Notes: generated by a model from the sequence alone, not told the origin. Shown: positions 52,714 through 62,132, counted from the stretch's first letter. The stretch: 64,000 nt of DNA from Bog-532 sp965277615 (GCA_965277615.1 CBDIDG010000006.1:992001-1056000); one strand, 5' to 3'. Translations and numbers: made by a program.

Positions 52714-53817
52714 CTAGCGGGGCGGCGCTGGCTGCAGGCTGTCGTCATCGCGCTGGGCCGCCGGAACCGGCTCGCGCCGGCTGGGGCCGATGAGGGCCGG
52801 TGCGTGCCGCCAGATGAGACAGGCCAGCGCGCCCAGGGGGATGGGCGGCAGGTAGGTGACGGCCCGGTACAGCAGCACGGCCGCGGTCACCTGGACGCTG
52901 TCGCTGTGGCCGGCGCCCGCGGTCAGGATGCCGACCAGGCCCAGTTCGGTGATCCCGACCCCGCCGGGGGTGATGGGCAGAGCCGTGAGCAGGCGGATAA
53001 ACGCGAACGCGGCCAGCGAGGTCTGCCAGGGCACCTGGGCCTGGGAGACGCCGGTGGCGCGCAAGCACGCGAGCAGGACCAGCCACAAGGTGAGGTAGCT
53101 GGCCACGGTGGCGGCCGTGATCCGCCAGCCGCGCGCCCGGAGCAAAGCACCGGCCCGGTCACGGAAACCCTGGAGCGCCCCGGCGACGTCGGCGGGGGGC
53201 GGCCGCCGGATCAGCCGGGCGGCTGCGGCCACGGGACGCTGCAGTGCGCGGCCCGCGCGGACCGCGAAGGTGCCGCTGTGCAGGAGAAGGCCGAGCCCGC
53301 CGGCCAGGCCGGCCAGCACGGCCACGCCCACGGCCGCGGCGGTGATCAGCACGGCATCGGGCCGGGTGGCCGTGGCCATCACCAGCAGCGCGATAACGGG
53401 CAGGCCCAGCAGGGTGAAGACGTTCCAGATCCCCGTCACCAGGGTGTACAGGACATAATCGGCGGTACTGAGGCCCCAGCTGGAGAGCATGGCCCAGCTG
53501 ATGCCCATGGCCAGGGCACCCCCGGCAGGCAGGGCATTGGCGACCGCGTTGGAGCCGAGGCTGACCGCGGCCGCCTGGCGTATCCCGATCCAGGGGAGCA
53601 CCGCGCGGATGGTGACCCAGTAGGCGGCCATGCTGGCTACGGCGGCCGTAGCGACGAGCAGAGCGTACGGCCAGGTCATCAGCGTAACGGTGGCCCATAC
53701 GCTGCGATAGGACGCGACGTGGGGCAGGACGAACCCGAACGCGGCCGCGACCAGGATGACCGACAGCGCGGTCCGCAGGACCTTACGGCCGGTCCGGGGC
53801 CGGGCGGTATTGCCCAT
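52714..53817 (-). CDS. UPF0104/LPG-synthase-TM-like membrane protein
   Basis: 367 aa with about eight helices. GSNAVANALPAGGALAMGISWAML and LPITPGGVGITELGLVGILTAG are the two conserved loops of the MprF-flippase-like superfamily. It has no aminoacyl-transferase domain. It is the second such protein here (other at 25938-27023) and the two differ extensively. It lies between the SDR gene and the drug exporter, all on the minus strand but with gaps of 64-66 bp. Confidence 0.83.
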   Translation of the reverse strand: MGNTARPRTGRKVLRTALSVILVAAAFGFVLPHVASYRSVWATVTLMTWPYALLVATAAVASMAAYWVTIRAVLPWIGIRQAAAVSLGSNAVANALPAGGALAMGISWAMLSSWGLSTADYVLYTLVTGIWNVFTLLGLPVIALLVMATATRPDAVLITAAAVGVAVLAGLAGGLGLLLHSGTFAVRAGRALQRPVAAAARLIRRPPPADVAGALQGFRDRAGALLRARGWRITAATVASYLTLWLVLLACLRATGVSQAQVPWQTSLAAFAFIRLLTALPITPGGVGITELGLVGILTAGAGHSDSVQVTAAVLLYRAVTYLPPIPLGALACLIWRHAPALIGPSRREPVPAAQRDDDSLQPAPPR

Positions 53818-53883
53818 AACCGACCCCCAGAGTCAGAACCTCAGTGACGTGCAGGTAGCCGAGGTCCGGAGCCACTAGCCAGG

Positions 53884-55296
53884 CTATGCCGGCCGGGTGG
53901 CCCGGCGGAAGGGCGGCACGAACAGGATCGCGCCGCTGGCCAGGCTCAGCGCCGCGAACGTGAGCCAGATGCGGTGGTAGGCGGTGACCTCGGCCGCTCC
54001 GGCCGCCGCGCCGAGGAGGGCGACGAAGACGCTGATACCCAGGACCGCGCCCATCTGGCGGAAGCTGGTGGCGACGGCCGATCCGAGCGCGAGCCGGGCC
54101 GGCGGGAGCGTGGCCACCGCGGTGCCGGACTGGACGGGCATGGTCAGCCCGATGCCGAGGCCGATGAGGAGGGTGGCGGGCAGCCACCGGGCGGCCCAGT
54201 CGGGCGACCCGCCGATGAGCAGCGCCAGGCTGACGGCCCCGGCGGCCCAGCTGACCGCGCCGGCCGCGAGCACCGGGCGGTACCCGATCCTGGCCGCCAG
54301 CCTGCTGGCCGGGCGGGCGATCGCGACCACGACCAGCGGCGCGGGCGCGGCGCCGAGCGCGGCCCGCAGGATCGAGTAGTGCCAGGCGGTCTGCAGGAAG
54401 ATCGTATTGCTGAGCAGCATGCCGTAGAACGCGGCCGCGAAGACCAGCGTGGCCGCGTTGACCACCCGGAACTGGCGGACCCGGAACAGCGCCAGATCCA
54501 TCACCGGCCGGGCGGCCCGGGCCGAGCGCCACACGAAGACGGGCAGCAGCGCCGCGCTGGCGGCGAACCCGGCCACGACCCAGGGGCTGGACCAGCCCCA
54601 GGACGGCCCCTCGACGATCGCGAAGCTCAGCAAGGCGAGGACAGCCGCGATGAGCACCGTGCCCACGGGGTCGGGAACGCCGGCCGCGCCCGGCTCGCGG
54701 AACTCACGCAGCAGGGGGATCCCGGCCACGATCATGGCCGCGCAGATCGGCACGTTGACGAGGAAGATCCACCGCCACGACGCGTACTCGGTGAGCAACG
54801 CGCCCAGGGTCGGGCCGAGTGCGGCCGCCGCGGCGCTCATCGCGCTCCAGGTGCCGATCGCGACATGCCGCCGGCCGCCCGGGAACTCCGGCAGCACCAG
54901 GGCCAGCGAGGTCGGCACGACCAGGGCGGCGAACGCGCCCTGCAGCGCACGGGCGGCGATCAGCACCCCGGGACCCGGCGCCGCCCCGCACAGCGCGCTG
55001 AACACCGCGAAGCCGGCCAGGCCGGTCAGGAACAGCCGCTTGCGGCCGTACCGGTCGGCCAGCCGCCCGGACGGGATCAGCACCGCCGCGAAGACCAGGC
55101 TGTAGGAGTTCAGGGCCCAGGACAGACGCCCGGTCGTGGTGCCGAAACTCCGGCTGATCGTCTCGAAGGCCACGTTCACGATCGTGGTATCCAGGAAGAC
55201 CGCGAACGCGGCGACGCTGCCGAGGGCGAGGATCCAGCCGGCCCGGCCGGGTGTTTCCCCGGCGTCGGCGCGTGTTGCGATTTCCAACTGGCTCAT
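53884..55296 (-). CDS. MFS drug exporter, EmrB/QacA (DHA2) type
   Basis: 470 aa from ATG 55296. Motif A is GRLADRYGRKRLFL; FLDTTIVNVAFETI (motif D1) and ALQGAFAALVVPTSLALVL with WRWIFLVNVPIC (motif C region) are classic of 14-helix DHA2 pumps. It presumably exports a hydrophobic drug by proton antiport. It is divergent from an HxlR regulator 55 bp away, which is a common regulator/pump arrangement. The frame continues upstream into regulator DNA only. Confidence 0.92.
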   Translation of the reverse strand: MSQLEIATRADAGETPGRAGWILALGSVAAFAVFLDTTIVNVAFETISRSFGTTTGRLSWALNSYSLVFAAVLIPSGRLADRYGRKRLFLTGLAGFAVFSALCGAAPGPGVLIAARALQGAFAALVVPTSLALVLPEFPGGRRHVAIGTWSAMSAAAAALGPTLGALLTEYASWRWIFLVNVPICAAMIVAGIPLLREFREPGAAGVPDPVGTVLIAAVLALLSFAIVEGPSWGWSSPWVVAGFAASAALLPVFVWRSARAARPVMDLALFRVRQFRVVNAATLVFAAAFYGMLLSNTIFLQTAWHYSILRAALGAAPAPLVVVAIARPASRLAARIGYRPVLAAGAVSWAAGAVSLALLIGGSPDWAARWLPATLLIGLGIGLTMPVQSGTAVATLPPARLALGSAVATSFRQMGAVLGISVFVALLGAAAGAAEVTAYHRIWLTFAALSLASGAILFVPPFRRATRPA

Positions 55297-55351
55297 GCTG
55301 GCGATGGTACGGGTAGTCTGTTGGAAAAGACAACTCACTGGGGAGGCACGG

Positions 55352-55846
55352 ATGGGGGAGCCCGCGGAGCGGACGGGAGAGCCCGCGGAACCGATCGTCA
55401 TGGCCGAGCAGCCGCTCGGGGTCAGGCCATGCTCGGTCGCGGCCGCGCTGGACATTCTGGGAGAGCGCTGGTCACTGCTGGCGGTCCGGGAGATCAGCTA
55501 CGGGGTCCACACGTTCGCCAAGATCGCGTCCTACACCGGTGCCTCCCGCGACATCCTGGCCGACCGGCTGCGCAAGCTGGAGGCCGCCGGGATCATCGAG
55601 CGCCAGCCGTACAGCGAGCACCCGCCGCGCTATGAGTACCACCTGACCCAGGCGGGCCGCGAGCTGTTCCCGGTCATGCTCGCGCTGCGCGAATGGGGCG
55701 ACAAGTGGGCGGTTGAGTCCCCGTCCGTCGCGACCCGGCACACCTGCGGCCACCTCCTGGAGGTCGACCGGGTCTGCCGGCACTGCGGCGGGCCCGTCAC
55801 CCGCGACACGGTCGAGGCCGTCCGGGCCGGCCAGGGACGGACGTGA
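55352..55846 (+). CDS. HxlR-family transcriptional regulator
   Basis: 164 aa from ATG 55352 (GGGAGG five bases upstream). CSVAAALDILGERWSLLAVREISYGVHTFAKIASYTGASRDILADRLRKLEAAGIIERQPYSEHPPRYEYHLTQAGREL is the full HxlR winged helix. A cysteine-rich tail (THTCGH...CRHCGGPV form) is typical of the longer subgroup and might bind metal. It probably regulates the divergent exporter. Its stop overlaps the methyltransferase start (GTGA). Confidence 0.93.
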   Translation: MGEPAERTGEPAEPIVMAEQPLGVRPCSVAAALDILGERWSLLAVREISYGVHTFAKIASYTGASRDILADRLRKLEAAGIIERQPYSEHPPRYEYHLTQAGRELFPVMLALREWGDKWAVESPSVATRHTCGHLLEVDRVCRHCGGPVTRDTVEAVRAGQGRT

Positions 55847-56613
55847 GCGCGGCGCGGCTGCCTGACTTCAAGGCCGCTCCCAATCAGGGCGGCCACGTCG
55901 AGCTGTACGAGGTGGAAAACCGGGCGCTTGACCCCGGTGGCCACGTGCTGGCCGCGATGCGGGTGCGGGCGCCCTGGGCCGGGCGTACCCTCCTGGACCT
56001 CGGATGCGGCAGCGGGTACTGGCTGGCCGGTTACGCCGCGGGGGCGGCGGAGGTGATCGGGGTCGAGCCGGACCCGCGCCTGCTGCCGCCGGCGGCCGCC
56101 CGGGATCCCCGGGCCCGCGTGCTGCACGGGTCCGCCGAGCACATTCCCCTGGCCGACCAGTCGGCCGACGTGGTGCACGCGCGGTTCGCCTACTTCTTCC
56201 GGCCCGGCTGTGACGCGGGACTGGCCGAGGTCATGCGGGTCCTGCGCCCCGGCGGCACGCTCGTCTTCATCGGCAATGACCTTCGGGCGGGCCAGTTCGC
56301 CGACCTGCTCCGGGCCGCCGCGGGGGCGCTCGTGCCCGCCGGGGGAGAGCAGACCGAAGCCTGGTGGGCTGAGCGCGGCGCCGACCGGACCACGGTGCGG
56401 AGCTCCTGGCGCTTTACCACCAGGGCTGACTTCGAGGCCGTGCTCCGCATGGAGTTCCCGCGCAAAGTGGCCGATCCGTGGCTGGCCGCCCATCCCGGTG
56501 CCCTCGGCCTCAGCTACAGCTACGCGCTGTTCGCCATCGACAAGCCGGCCGGCCTGCTCAGTTGCGAGGCGCTACCCACGGCGCGACGGTACGCGACACC
56601 CGGTGGGAGCTGA
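55843..56613 (+). CDS. Class I SAM-dependent methyltransferase
   Basis: 256 aa. LLDLGCGSGYWLAGYA is motif I, VIGVEPDPRL motif II, and LRPGGTLVFIGND motif III. It is translated with the HxlR gene by GTGA overlap, so its substrate may be the exported or sensed compound. The terminal 56 bases overlap the convergent DUF1275 gene. No specific subgroup can be named. Confidence 0.85.
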   Translation: MSAARLPDFKAAPNQGGHVELYEVENRALDPGGHVLAAMRVRAPWAGRTLLDLGCGSGYWLAGYAAGAAEVIGVEPDPRLLPPAAARDPRARVLHGSAEHIPLADQSADVVHARFAYFFRPGCDAGLAEVMRVLRPGGTLVFIGNDLRAGQFADLLRAAAGALVPAGGEQTEAWWAERGADRTTVRSSWRFTTRADFEAVLRMEFPRKVADPWLAAHPGALGLSYSYALFAIDKPAGLLSCEALPTARRYATPGGS

Positions 56614-57340
56614 CGAGGACGGCCAGGATAATGGCCAGCCCGAGCGCCAGCGCGGCGCCCACGGTAACGAAGCGGATCAGCAACCCGCCGGCAATGACAC
56701 CGACGGCGAAAGCCGCTAGGGCGAGTGCGCGGCGGAGCAGCGTGGGGTCGCGGAGGCCGCTCGCGTGGTCGGTGACCGCGCCGGTCATCGTCAGCGTCAG
56801 CACCGTGGTCATCAGGTCAGGAACCTTGAGGTAGCGGATGAGGGCCAGCTGGCCGCCCATTGAGGCCGCGAGCAGGACCGTGATGACGGTGCGGACACCG
56901 GAATCGAAATGGCCGTCGGTGAGCAGCGCGATCAGCGTGGCCGGCACGGCCAGGACGGCCTTGAACGCGGTGATATTCCGCAGCGCCCGCCCTCGGTGAT
57001 TCCCCGAGCCCCGGCAGATCCGGGTCCCCGCGATCGCGCCGGCGAGGAAGCTGGCCAGGGAGATGGCCGAGGCGGCCACCGAGAAGCCGCGGATACCAGC
57101 GATGCCCAATCCGATGAGCACCAAGTTGCCGGTCTGGGCGGCTACGAAGACGTGATTGAGGCCGGCGATGCTCACGGCGTCGACCACGCCCGCCAGCGTG
57201 GTCAGGGCCAGGAGCAGCGCCGGCAGCGGGCCGTGCCGGTCGTCGATCAGCGCATCACGCAATGCCCCGCCGGTCGATGGCTGCCACCGTCTGCCGCGCG
57301 GAGCTGGCCGTTCACTCGTCACACCGATTGAGTACACCAT
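56558..57340 (-). CDS. DUF1275 (YoaK-like) membrane protein
   Basis: 260 aa, six hydrophobic segments. LTTLAGVVDAVSIAGLNHVFVAAQTGNLVLIGLGIAG is the family signature (AGxxDAxx...TGNxV). MGGQLALIRYLKVPDLMTTVLTLTMTGAVTD is the second conserved block. Function is not established; transport is suspected for the family. A hydrophilic N-terminus of about 38 residues precedes helix 1. Confidence 0.88.
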   Translation of the reverse strand: MVYSIGVTSERPAPRGRRWQPSTGGALRDALIDDRHGPLPALLLALTTLAGVVDAVSIAGLNHVFVAAQTGNLVLIGLGIAGIRGFSVAASAISLASFLAGAIAGTRICRGSGNHRGRALRNITAFKAVLAVPATLIALLTDGHFDSGVRTVITVLLAASMGGQLALIRYLKVPDLMTTVLTLTMTGAVTDHASGLRDPTLLRRALALAAFAVGVIAGGLLIRFVTVGAALALGLAIILAVLVSSHRVSRTVAPWVAPRN

Positions 57341-57533
57341 TCGCGGCGGCAGTGGGAGAGGCTGCGGTAGTTATGCCGAACTGCTGGCGCTGAGCGGCCT
57401 CGCCCTGGCTCTGGTCGCCATCGCGCCGGCGTGCCTGCGCCGCGTGCGGCGGCGCCGTTCCGCTGACAAGATCTGAATAGCGGCAAGGGCGACATGTTGC
57501 CTTTGCCCCGAGTGAACCGGGGGAGGGCCGGCC

Positions 57534-58049
57534 ATGATCCTCCCGAAGGTCCGGGACCCTCGCTTGGTGACCATCCGCCGCGGCGGCACCCTCACTGATT
57601 CCGATCACCACTTTCTGGCTCTGTGGGCGGCCTCGTGCGCGGAGCACGTCCTCGACCTGTTCGAGTCGGCTCAGCCGGATGACTCACGGCCGCGTCAGGC
57701 GATCGAAGGTGCCCGCGCCTGGGCGCGGGGCGAGGTCGCGATGATGCAGGCTCGCGCGGCCGGCGGGCACGCCATGGGCGCAGCCAGAGACCTCCGCGGG
57801 GCCGCCCGGCATGCCGCGTACGCTGCGGGCCAGGCCGGGGCCGTCGCTCACGTCGCCGCGCACGAGCTCGGTGCGGCCGCCTATGCGATCAAGGCCGCGC
57901 GGGCCGCCGCCCCGGAAGGAGGCGGCGAGGCGGCCGGTCGACTGGAGTGCCGTTGGCAGCGTGACCAGCTCCCGGCGGCGATTCGCGAGCTCGTACTGGA
58001 CGACCAGCGGTTGCGGAACGACATCTGCTGGTCAGTATTTGACTGCTGA
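57534..58049 (+). CDS. Imm-5-like putative immunity protein
   Basis: 171 aa from ATG 57534 (GGGGGAGGG upstream). FLALWAASCAEHVLDLFESAQPDDSRPRQAIEGARAWARGE followed by Ala/His-rich helices (AAGGHAMGAARDLRGAARHAAYAAGQAGAVAHVAAHELGAAAYAIKAARAAAP) is the pattern of the Imm-5-like family, predicted to neutralise polymorphic toxins. No toxin gene is adjacent, so it is an orphan, or the name is only historical. The GC bias inflates alanine. It ends seven bases before the convergent tetR stop. Confidence 0.72.
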   Translation: MILPKVRDPRLVTIRRGGTLTDSDHHFLALWAASCAEHVLDLFESAQPDDSRPRQAIEGARAWARGEVAMMQARAAGGHAMGAARDLRGAARHAAYAAGQAGAVAHVAAHELGAAAYAIKAARAAAPEGGGEAAGRLECRWQRDQLPAAIRELVLDDQRLRNDICWSVFDC

Positions 58050-58056
58050 GCCCCGC

Positions 58057-58659
58057 TCAGAGCTCGGCAGCGCTTGTGCCGGCCGGTACCCCTGCCGTGG
58101 GGATGGCGTTATCGACCAGGACGGCTGCGATGGCGGCGGCGGTGGCCAGGGTCTCGGTGTTGAGGACCCGGCTGCGGGCCGAGGCGCCATCGAGCAGCAG
58201 CGCCAGCTGCTCGCCGAGCTGTTCGGGGTGGGCGGCGCCGGCCTCACGGGCGGTATCGGTGAGCCGGGCGGCAAAACCTTTCTTGTAGTCGCGTGCGTGC
58301 ACGCGTGCCGGGTGGCCCGGGTCGGGGATTTCGACGGCCGCCGCGATGAACGGGCACAGGGGCGAGTGCACGTCGAACGCGGCGAGGAGTCGTTCGCGGG
58401 GTGCGAGGTCGGTGCGGTCGAACACTTCGGGCAGGATGTCGGGATCGAATCGGCGCAGGCATTCGGCGATCAGCTCGTCCTTACCGCTGAAGTGCTGGTA
58501 CAGCGTGCGCTTCGACACCCCGGCGACCGCGCAGATCTGGTCCATGCCGGTGCAGTTGATGCCCTGATCGCGGAACAGCTGTTGCGAAGCGCTGACGATG
58601 CGCTCTCGTGCGCCCCGGCCGCGGCGCAGGCCTCGCGGTCCCTTCTCCAACTTCGTCAC
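58057..58659 (-). CDS. TetR-family transcriptional regulator
   Basis: 200 aa from GTG 58659. HTH: ARERIVSASQQLFRDQGINCTGMDQICAVAGVSKRTLYQHFSGKDELIAECL. The ligand domain contains CPFIAAAVEIPDPGHPARVHARDYKKGF, characteristic of TetR_C_33-like/YcdC-type regulators. It is divergent from an SDR gene with direct repeats between (58687-58754). It probably controls the SDR and NADP-reductase-like genes. Confidence 0.9.
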   Translation of the reverse strand: MTKLEKGPRGLRRGRGARERIVSASQQLFRDQGINCTGMDQICAVAGVSKRTLYQHFSGKDELIAECLRRFDPDILPEVFDRTDLAPRERLLAAFDVHSPLCPFIAAAVEIPDPGHPARVHARDYKKGFAARLTDTAREAGAAHPEQLGEQLALLLDGASARSRVLNTETLATAAAIAAVLVDNAIPTAGVPAGTSAAEL

Positions 58660-58686
58660 ACGACTAGCGTAGCCCAATCGGGTACC

Positions 58687-58759
58687 GATCGGTGTGCATA
58701 GGTTGCGCCCGGCCTCACCAGCCGATACGTTAAGCACGCAGATCGGTGTACATAACACC
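58687..58759. promoter_or_regulatory. Direct repeats and inverted repeat between tetR and SDR genes
   Basis: GATCGGTGTGCATA (58687-58700) and GATCGGTGTACATA (58741-58754) match at 13 of 14 positions. The second contains GGTGT-ACATA-ACACC (58745-58759), a perfect 5-bp inverted repeat. They sit just upstream of each divergent gene, as expected for TetR sites. Confidence 0.65.
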
Positions 58760-58784
58760 GGCGCGGCGAGTGGACGGAGCGGTT

Positions 58785-59519
58785 GTGGGAAAGCTCGATG
58801 GCAAGGTCGCGGTGATCACCGGCGGGACAAGCGGTATGGCGCTGGCCGGTGCCAAGCTGTTCGTCGACGAAGGAGCTCACGTCTTCATCTCGGGCCGGCG
58901 GAAGGACGCGCTGGACGAAGCGGTCAAGCTGATCGGCCGGAACGTGACCGGGGTGCAGGCCGATTCGGCCGACCTCGATGATCTGGACCGGCTGTTCGAG
59001 ACGGTCAAGCAGGAAAACGGCGCGGTCGACGTGTTGTGGGCCAGTGCCGGGACGGGGGAGCAGGGCAGGCTCGGCGAGATCACCGAGGAGCAGTTCGACG
59101 CCGCCTTCTCGCTGAATGCGCGCGGCACGCTGTTCACGGTCCAGAAGGCGCTGCCGCTGTTCAACGACGGCGGCTCGATCATCATGACCGGGTCAAACGC
59201 TTCGCACCGGGGCTACCCCGATTGGAGTGTGTACGCAGCGAGCAAGGCCGTGCTGCCCGCCTACGCACGGGTGTGGGTGTCCGAGCTGAGGGACCGGAAG
59301 ATCCGGGTGAACGTGCTGACCCCCGGCCAGGTCGCCTCGCCGATGATGGAGGAGGTGATGGACGCGGATATGAAGGCGCAGTTCGAATCCGTCATCCCGC
59401 GGCGAGAGATGGGCCGCCCGGAGGAGATCGCGTCGGTCGCATTGTTCCTCGCCTCGGACGACTCGAGCTACGTCAATGGCATGGAGCTGGTTGCCGACGG
59501 CGGCACCACAGTGATCTGA
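58785..59519 (+). CDS. SDR-family oxidoreductase
   Basis: 244 aa from GTG 58785 (GGAG six bases upstream). The cofactor loop is TGGTSGMALA, with M in the second G-I/L-G position. WASAGTG replaces NNAG; catalytic S (TGSNAS) and Y-A-A-S-K (VYAASK) are intact. NVLTPGQVASPMMEEV and ELVADGGTTVI are typical. GRRKDAL suggests NADPH use. It is divergent from TetR and probably co-transcribed with the next gene, as is common for TetR/SDR detoxification pairs. Confidence 0.88.
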   Translation: MGKLDGKVAVITGGTSGMALAGAKLFVDEGAHVFISGRRKDALDEAVKLIGRNVTGVQADSADLDDLDRLFETVKQENGAVDVLWASAGTGEQGRLGEITEEQFDAAFSLNARGTLFTVQKALPLFNDGGSIIMTGSNASHRGYPDWSVYAASKAVLPAYARVWVSELRDRKIRVNVLTPGQVASPMMEEVMDADMKAQFESVIPRREMGRPEEIASVALFLASDDSSYVNGMELVADGGTTVI

Positions 59520-59602
59520 GCGCGTCGCTGGTGATCATCAGCCCAGCACGCCAGCAAGACCCCCACGGCCAGCTGATCCATACACAACGAGGGAACACCG
59601 TC

Positions 59603-60220
59603 ATGACCACCATCAGCATCATCGGCTCGGGCAACATGGCCACTGCCATCGGCACCCGGGCGGCGAAGCACGGCCACACCATCGAGCTCATGAGCCGCAA
59701 CACCGCCAAGGCTCAGGCGCTCGCCGACGAGATCGGCAACGGAGCCACCGTCGGCACGTTCGGCGCAAGGCCGGCGGGTGACATCGTCATCGTGGCCGTC
59801 CTGTACACCGCCGCGGTTGAAGTGGTCGCGCACTACGGCGATGCGCTGGCCGGCAAGATCCTCGTCGACATCACCAACCCGTTCAACGCCGACCTAAGCG
59901 GACTCGTGACTACCGAGGGCAACTCGGTGTCCCAGCAGATCGCCGCCGCCGCCCCCGAAGGCGCCCACGTCGTGAAGGCCTTCAACTCGATCTTCCGCGG
60001 CGTCCTTGCTGAAGACAAACCCCTGGACGTGTTCTTCGCCGGCGATGGCGCCGAGGCGAAGGCACGTGTCGCGGCGTTCCTGGAGAGCCTGGACATGCGG
60101 GCCCTCGACGCAGGCGGGCTTGAGATGACCTACGTCCTTGAATGGGCCGGCATCCTCCTGGTGGGCCTGGCCCGTAGCGGCGCCGGCTTCGACATCGCCT
60201 TGGGCGCCGAGGTCCACTGA
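59603..60220 (+). CDS. NADPH-dependent F420 reductase-like NAD(P)-binding protein
   Basis: 205 aa from ATG 59603 (GAGGG nine bases upstream). SIIGSGNMATAIGTRAAKHGHTIELMSRN is the Rossmann N-terminus (G-x-G-x-x-A) and SRN favours NADPH. VDITNPFNADLSG, HVVKAFNSIF and LEMTYVLEWAGILLV follow the Npd/F420-reductase pattern. It may reduce F420 or act as a general oxidoreductase. It lies 83 bp after the SDR gene, probably in the same transcript. Confidence 0.85.
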   Translation: MTTISIIGSGNMATAIGTRAAKHGHTIELMSRNTAKAQALADEIGNGATVGTFGARPAGDIVIVAVLYTAAVEVVAHYGDALAGKILVDITNPFNADLSGLVTTEGNSVSQQIAAAAPEGAHVVKAFNSIFRGVLAEDKPLDVFFAGDGAEAKARVAAFLESLDMRALDAGGLEMTYVLEWAGILLVGLARSGAGFDIALGAEVH

Positions 60221-60295
60221 AGATTCTCTCCAGGAGTGAACATGCTGGCGGTCACGGGACAATGAACCGGGCGCCCCTCTTAGCCCGTCCTACCC

Positions 60296-60337
60296 GACTG
60301 GTAATGCGACAGGTTGAAGTGAGACGAGTAGCGGATC
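60296..60337 (+). repeat. 42-bp repeat, copy A
   Basis: Matches 63651-63692 at 36 of 42 positions in the same orientation, beginning GACTGGTAATGCGACA and ending GAGTAGCGGATC. Neither copy is in a recognisable gene. They bracket the L,D-transpeptidase to HTH-gene stretch. Confidence 0.8.
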
Positions 60338-60372
60338 GCCCGGGGGAGTAGCGCCCCTGACCTGCCGGGCGC

Positions 60373-61662
60373 TTAGGCGGCGGCGCTGTTCGCGGACGCC
60401 GTCTGCAGCGGCGCGGTTGCGGTGTCCGGCGGCAGTGACGAAGGACTGACGAACGTGCTGCCACCCGGGCCGGCCTGCACGGCCTCGTGGAGGGCACTGC
60501 CCTGGAGGTACTGCGACCAGCTTAGGAACCACTGCGTCCAGCCGTTGTCCCAGGTGCCGGCCTTCGGGCTGCCCACGATCGTGATGGGATCCCCTGGCAC
60601 CGCGAGGCTGTAGTACGTCTGCGCGTCCGCCGGCGACAGGTTGACGCAGCCGTGGCTGACGTTCGTGAAGCCCTGCTCGCCTACGGACCAGTAGGCGTCG
60701 TGGTAGTAATCGCCGCTCCAGGTGAACCGGACTGAGTACGGAACCTCCAGGCTGTACCCCGGGCCGGTCATCAGCACCGGGTTCTCCTTCTCGATGGTGA
60801 GATAGCTCCCGTTGGGGGTGTCGTCGCCGGGCCGGCCGCCGCTGATCGGCCAGTCGTAGCGCAGCTTGCCGTTGTAGTAGATCTGCGTGCGGTGCGCACC
60901 GACGTTTCCGATCGCGATCAGCGACGGGCCGATGTTGAACGTCTGGGTCAGCGTGTGGTCGCCGTACATCCCGGGTGCACCCTGCACGCCGTTCAGGTGC
61001 CCGGTGAAGCTTACGGTGGTGCCGGCCGGCCAGTAGTCACGCGGCCGGAAGTAGGCGCAGGTGGGGGCCATTCCGCACGCGTCGTCCCAGTACCAGGCGC
61101 CAACTACCGGCTTCGAGGTGGTGACCTGTAGCGCCCGCTCGACCGCGACCTTGTTCGTGATCTTCTGGCTGAAGTACAGGATGATCGGCTGCCCTACGCC
61201 GTAGGTCTGGTTGTACCCCTCGAGGATCTCGGTCCGGAATGTCCGGGCTGGCGTGAGCGTCCGGAACGTGCTCCTCCTGGTGCCGCCGCCCGACACGGTC
61301 GCCGTCACCGTGTAGGTCTGCGATGGGGCCAGCGCCCACTGGCTGTGCCACACCGTGCCGTCCTGGCTCATGCTCCCGCTCACCGCGCCAGCGCTGTGCA
61401 CAACGACGTTGGTGACGGTGCCGTGCTTGGCGGTAACGATGATTCCGGCCGACGGGTCGGCGGCCGTCGCTCCGTTCGCCGGGCTGATAGTCACCGACGC
61501 CGCCGCCGGGGCCTTGGTGTGCGCGTTGGCTGCAGGCTTGGCCGCGCTGGTGCTGTGCCCGCCGCCCGTGCACGCCGCAATTAGCAGCATGATCGCCGCC
61601 GCGGCCCCGATGCCTGCCAGTCGCCTCGTTGGGCCGGTCACGCCACCACCCGCTCCCTGCAT
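60373..61662 (-). CDS. L,D-transpeptidase lipoprotein (YkuD family)
   Basis: 429 aa. The lipobox is LLIAAC with C31, so it is a lipoprotein. A Thr/Ala-rich spacer leads to Ig-like domains (about 55-240; VTISPANGATAADPSAGIIVTAKHGTV is the first). The YkuD domain has SHGCVNLSPADAQ with H337 and nucleophile C339, making 3-3 peptidoglycan cross-links. This Ldt architecture matches the large actinobacterial LdtMt2-like enzymes. A C-terminal W-rich extension (DNGWTQWFLSWSQYL) is typical of the family, followed by a low-complexity tail. Confidence 0.92.
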   Translation of the reverse strand: MQGAGGGVTGPTRRLAGIGAAAAIMLLIAACTGGGHSTSAAKPAANAHTKAPAAASVTISPANGATAADPSAGIIVTAKHGTVTNVVVHSAGAVSGSMSQDGTVWHSQWALAPSQTYTVTATVSGGGTRRSTFRTLTPARTFRTEILEGYNQTYGVGQPIILYFSQKITNKVAVERALQVTTSKPVVGAWYWDDACGMAPTCAYFRPRDYWPAGTTVSFTGHLNGVQGAPGMYGDHTLTQTFNIGPSLIAIGNVGAHRTQIYYNGKLRYDWPISGGRPGDDTPNGSYLTIEKENPVLMTGPGYSLEVPYSVRFTWSGDYYHDAYWSVGEQGFTNVSHGCVNLSPADAQTYYSLAVPGDPITIVGSPKAGTWDNGWTQWFLSWSQYLQGSALHEAVQAGPGGSTFVSPSSLPPDTATAPLQTASANSAAA

Positions 61663-62132
61663 TAGCTCGCGCGGTTTGTCGTTCCCAGGCCATGCGTGAC
61701 TTGAACGCGCGCCGTGAATTCAGAGCGTATCCACGAGCACGTGGGCCATGAGAAGAACGCCCGGGTCCCAGCTTGCTGAGCCAGATATCGTTAGTCGCTG
61801 CCGTAGGCTCCGTTCGTGCCGCCCCATGAGGACTGGCCGGGCCGGGCCCCGGTTACCGCCCCCGCCGGGCTGAACCTCGACGAGACGGCGGCTGCGGACA
61901 TGTCGTCGAACGACACCGATTTTGCTCGTTTTCCCAGCTGCGCTGGCGTAACCCGCTGGCCTGATCGCCGCACTTGATTTTCGGGTCCGCCACCAGTGCA
62001 TATGGGGTAGCAGAGGCTTGACCGCGACCACGAGGTTGCCCACACTCAAATTAGGCCGGTAAGACGGTTGGTGCCGAGAAAGAACGCTCGAGGGTCAGCA
62101 CCCTCTTAGACCAGGAAGGACTCCAACCGCAA
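61663..62132. other. Intergenic region between Ldt and the small secreted protein
   Basis: 470 bp. Open frames on both strands (for example about 61720-62049, minus) have no credible ribosome site or family. The DNA becomes AT-richer after 61900. A ribosome-site-bearing leader to the next gene starts near 62100. Confidence 0.5.

Noticed and set aside
57340..57476. Hydrophobic peptide (LLALSGLALALVAIAPACLRR) after the DUF1275 promoter
   Set aside because: Resembles a C-terminal membrane anchor but has no start codon or ribosome site close by and no passenger domain.
61720..62049. 109-aa minus-strand frame
   Set aside because: No ribosome site, no domain, biased composition; left as intergenic.
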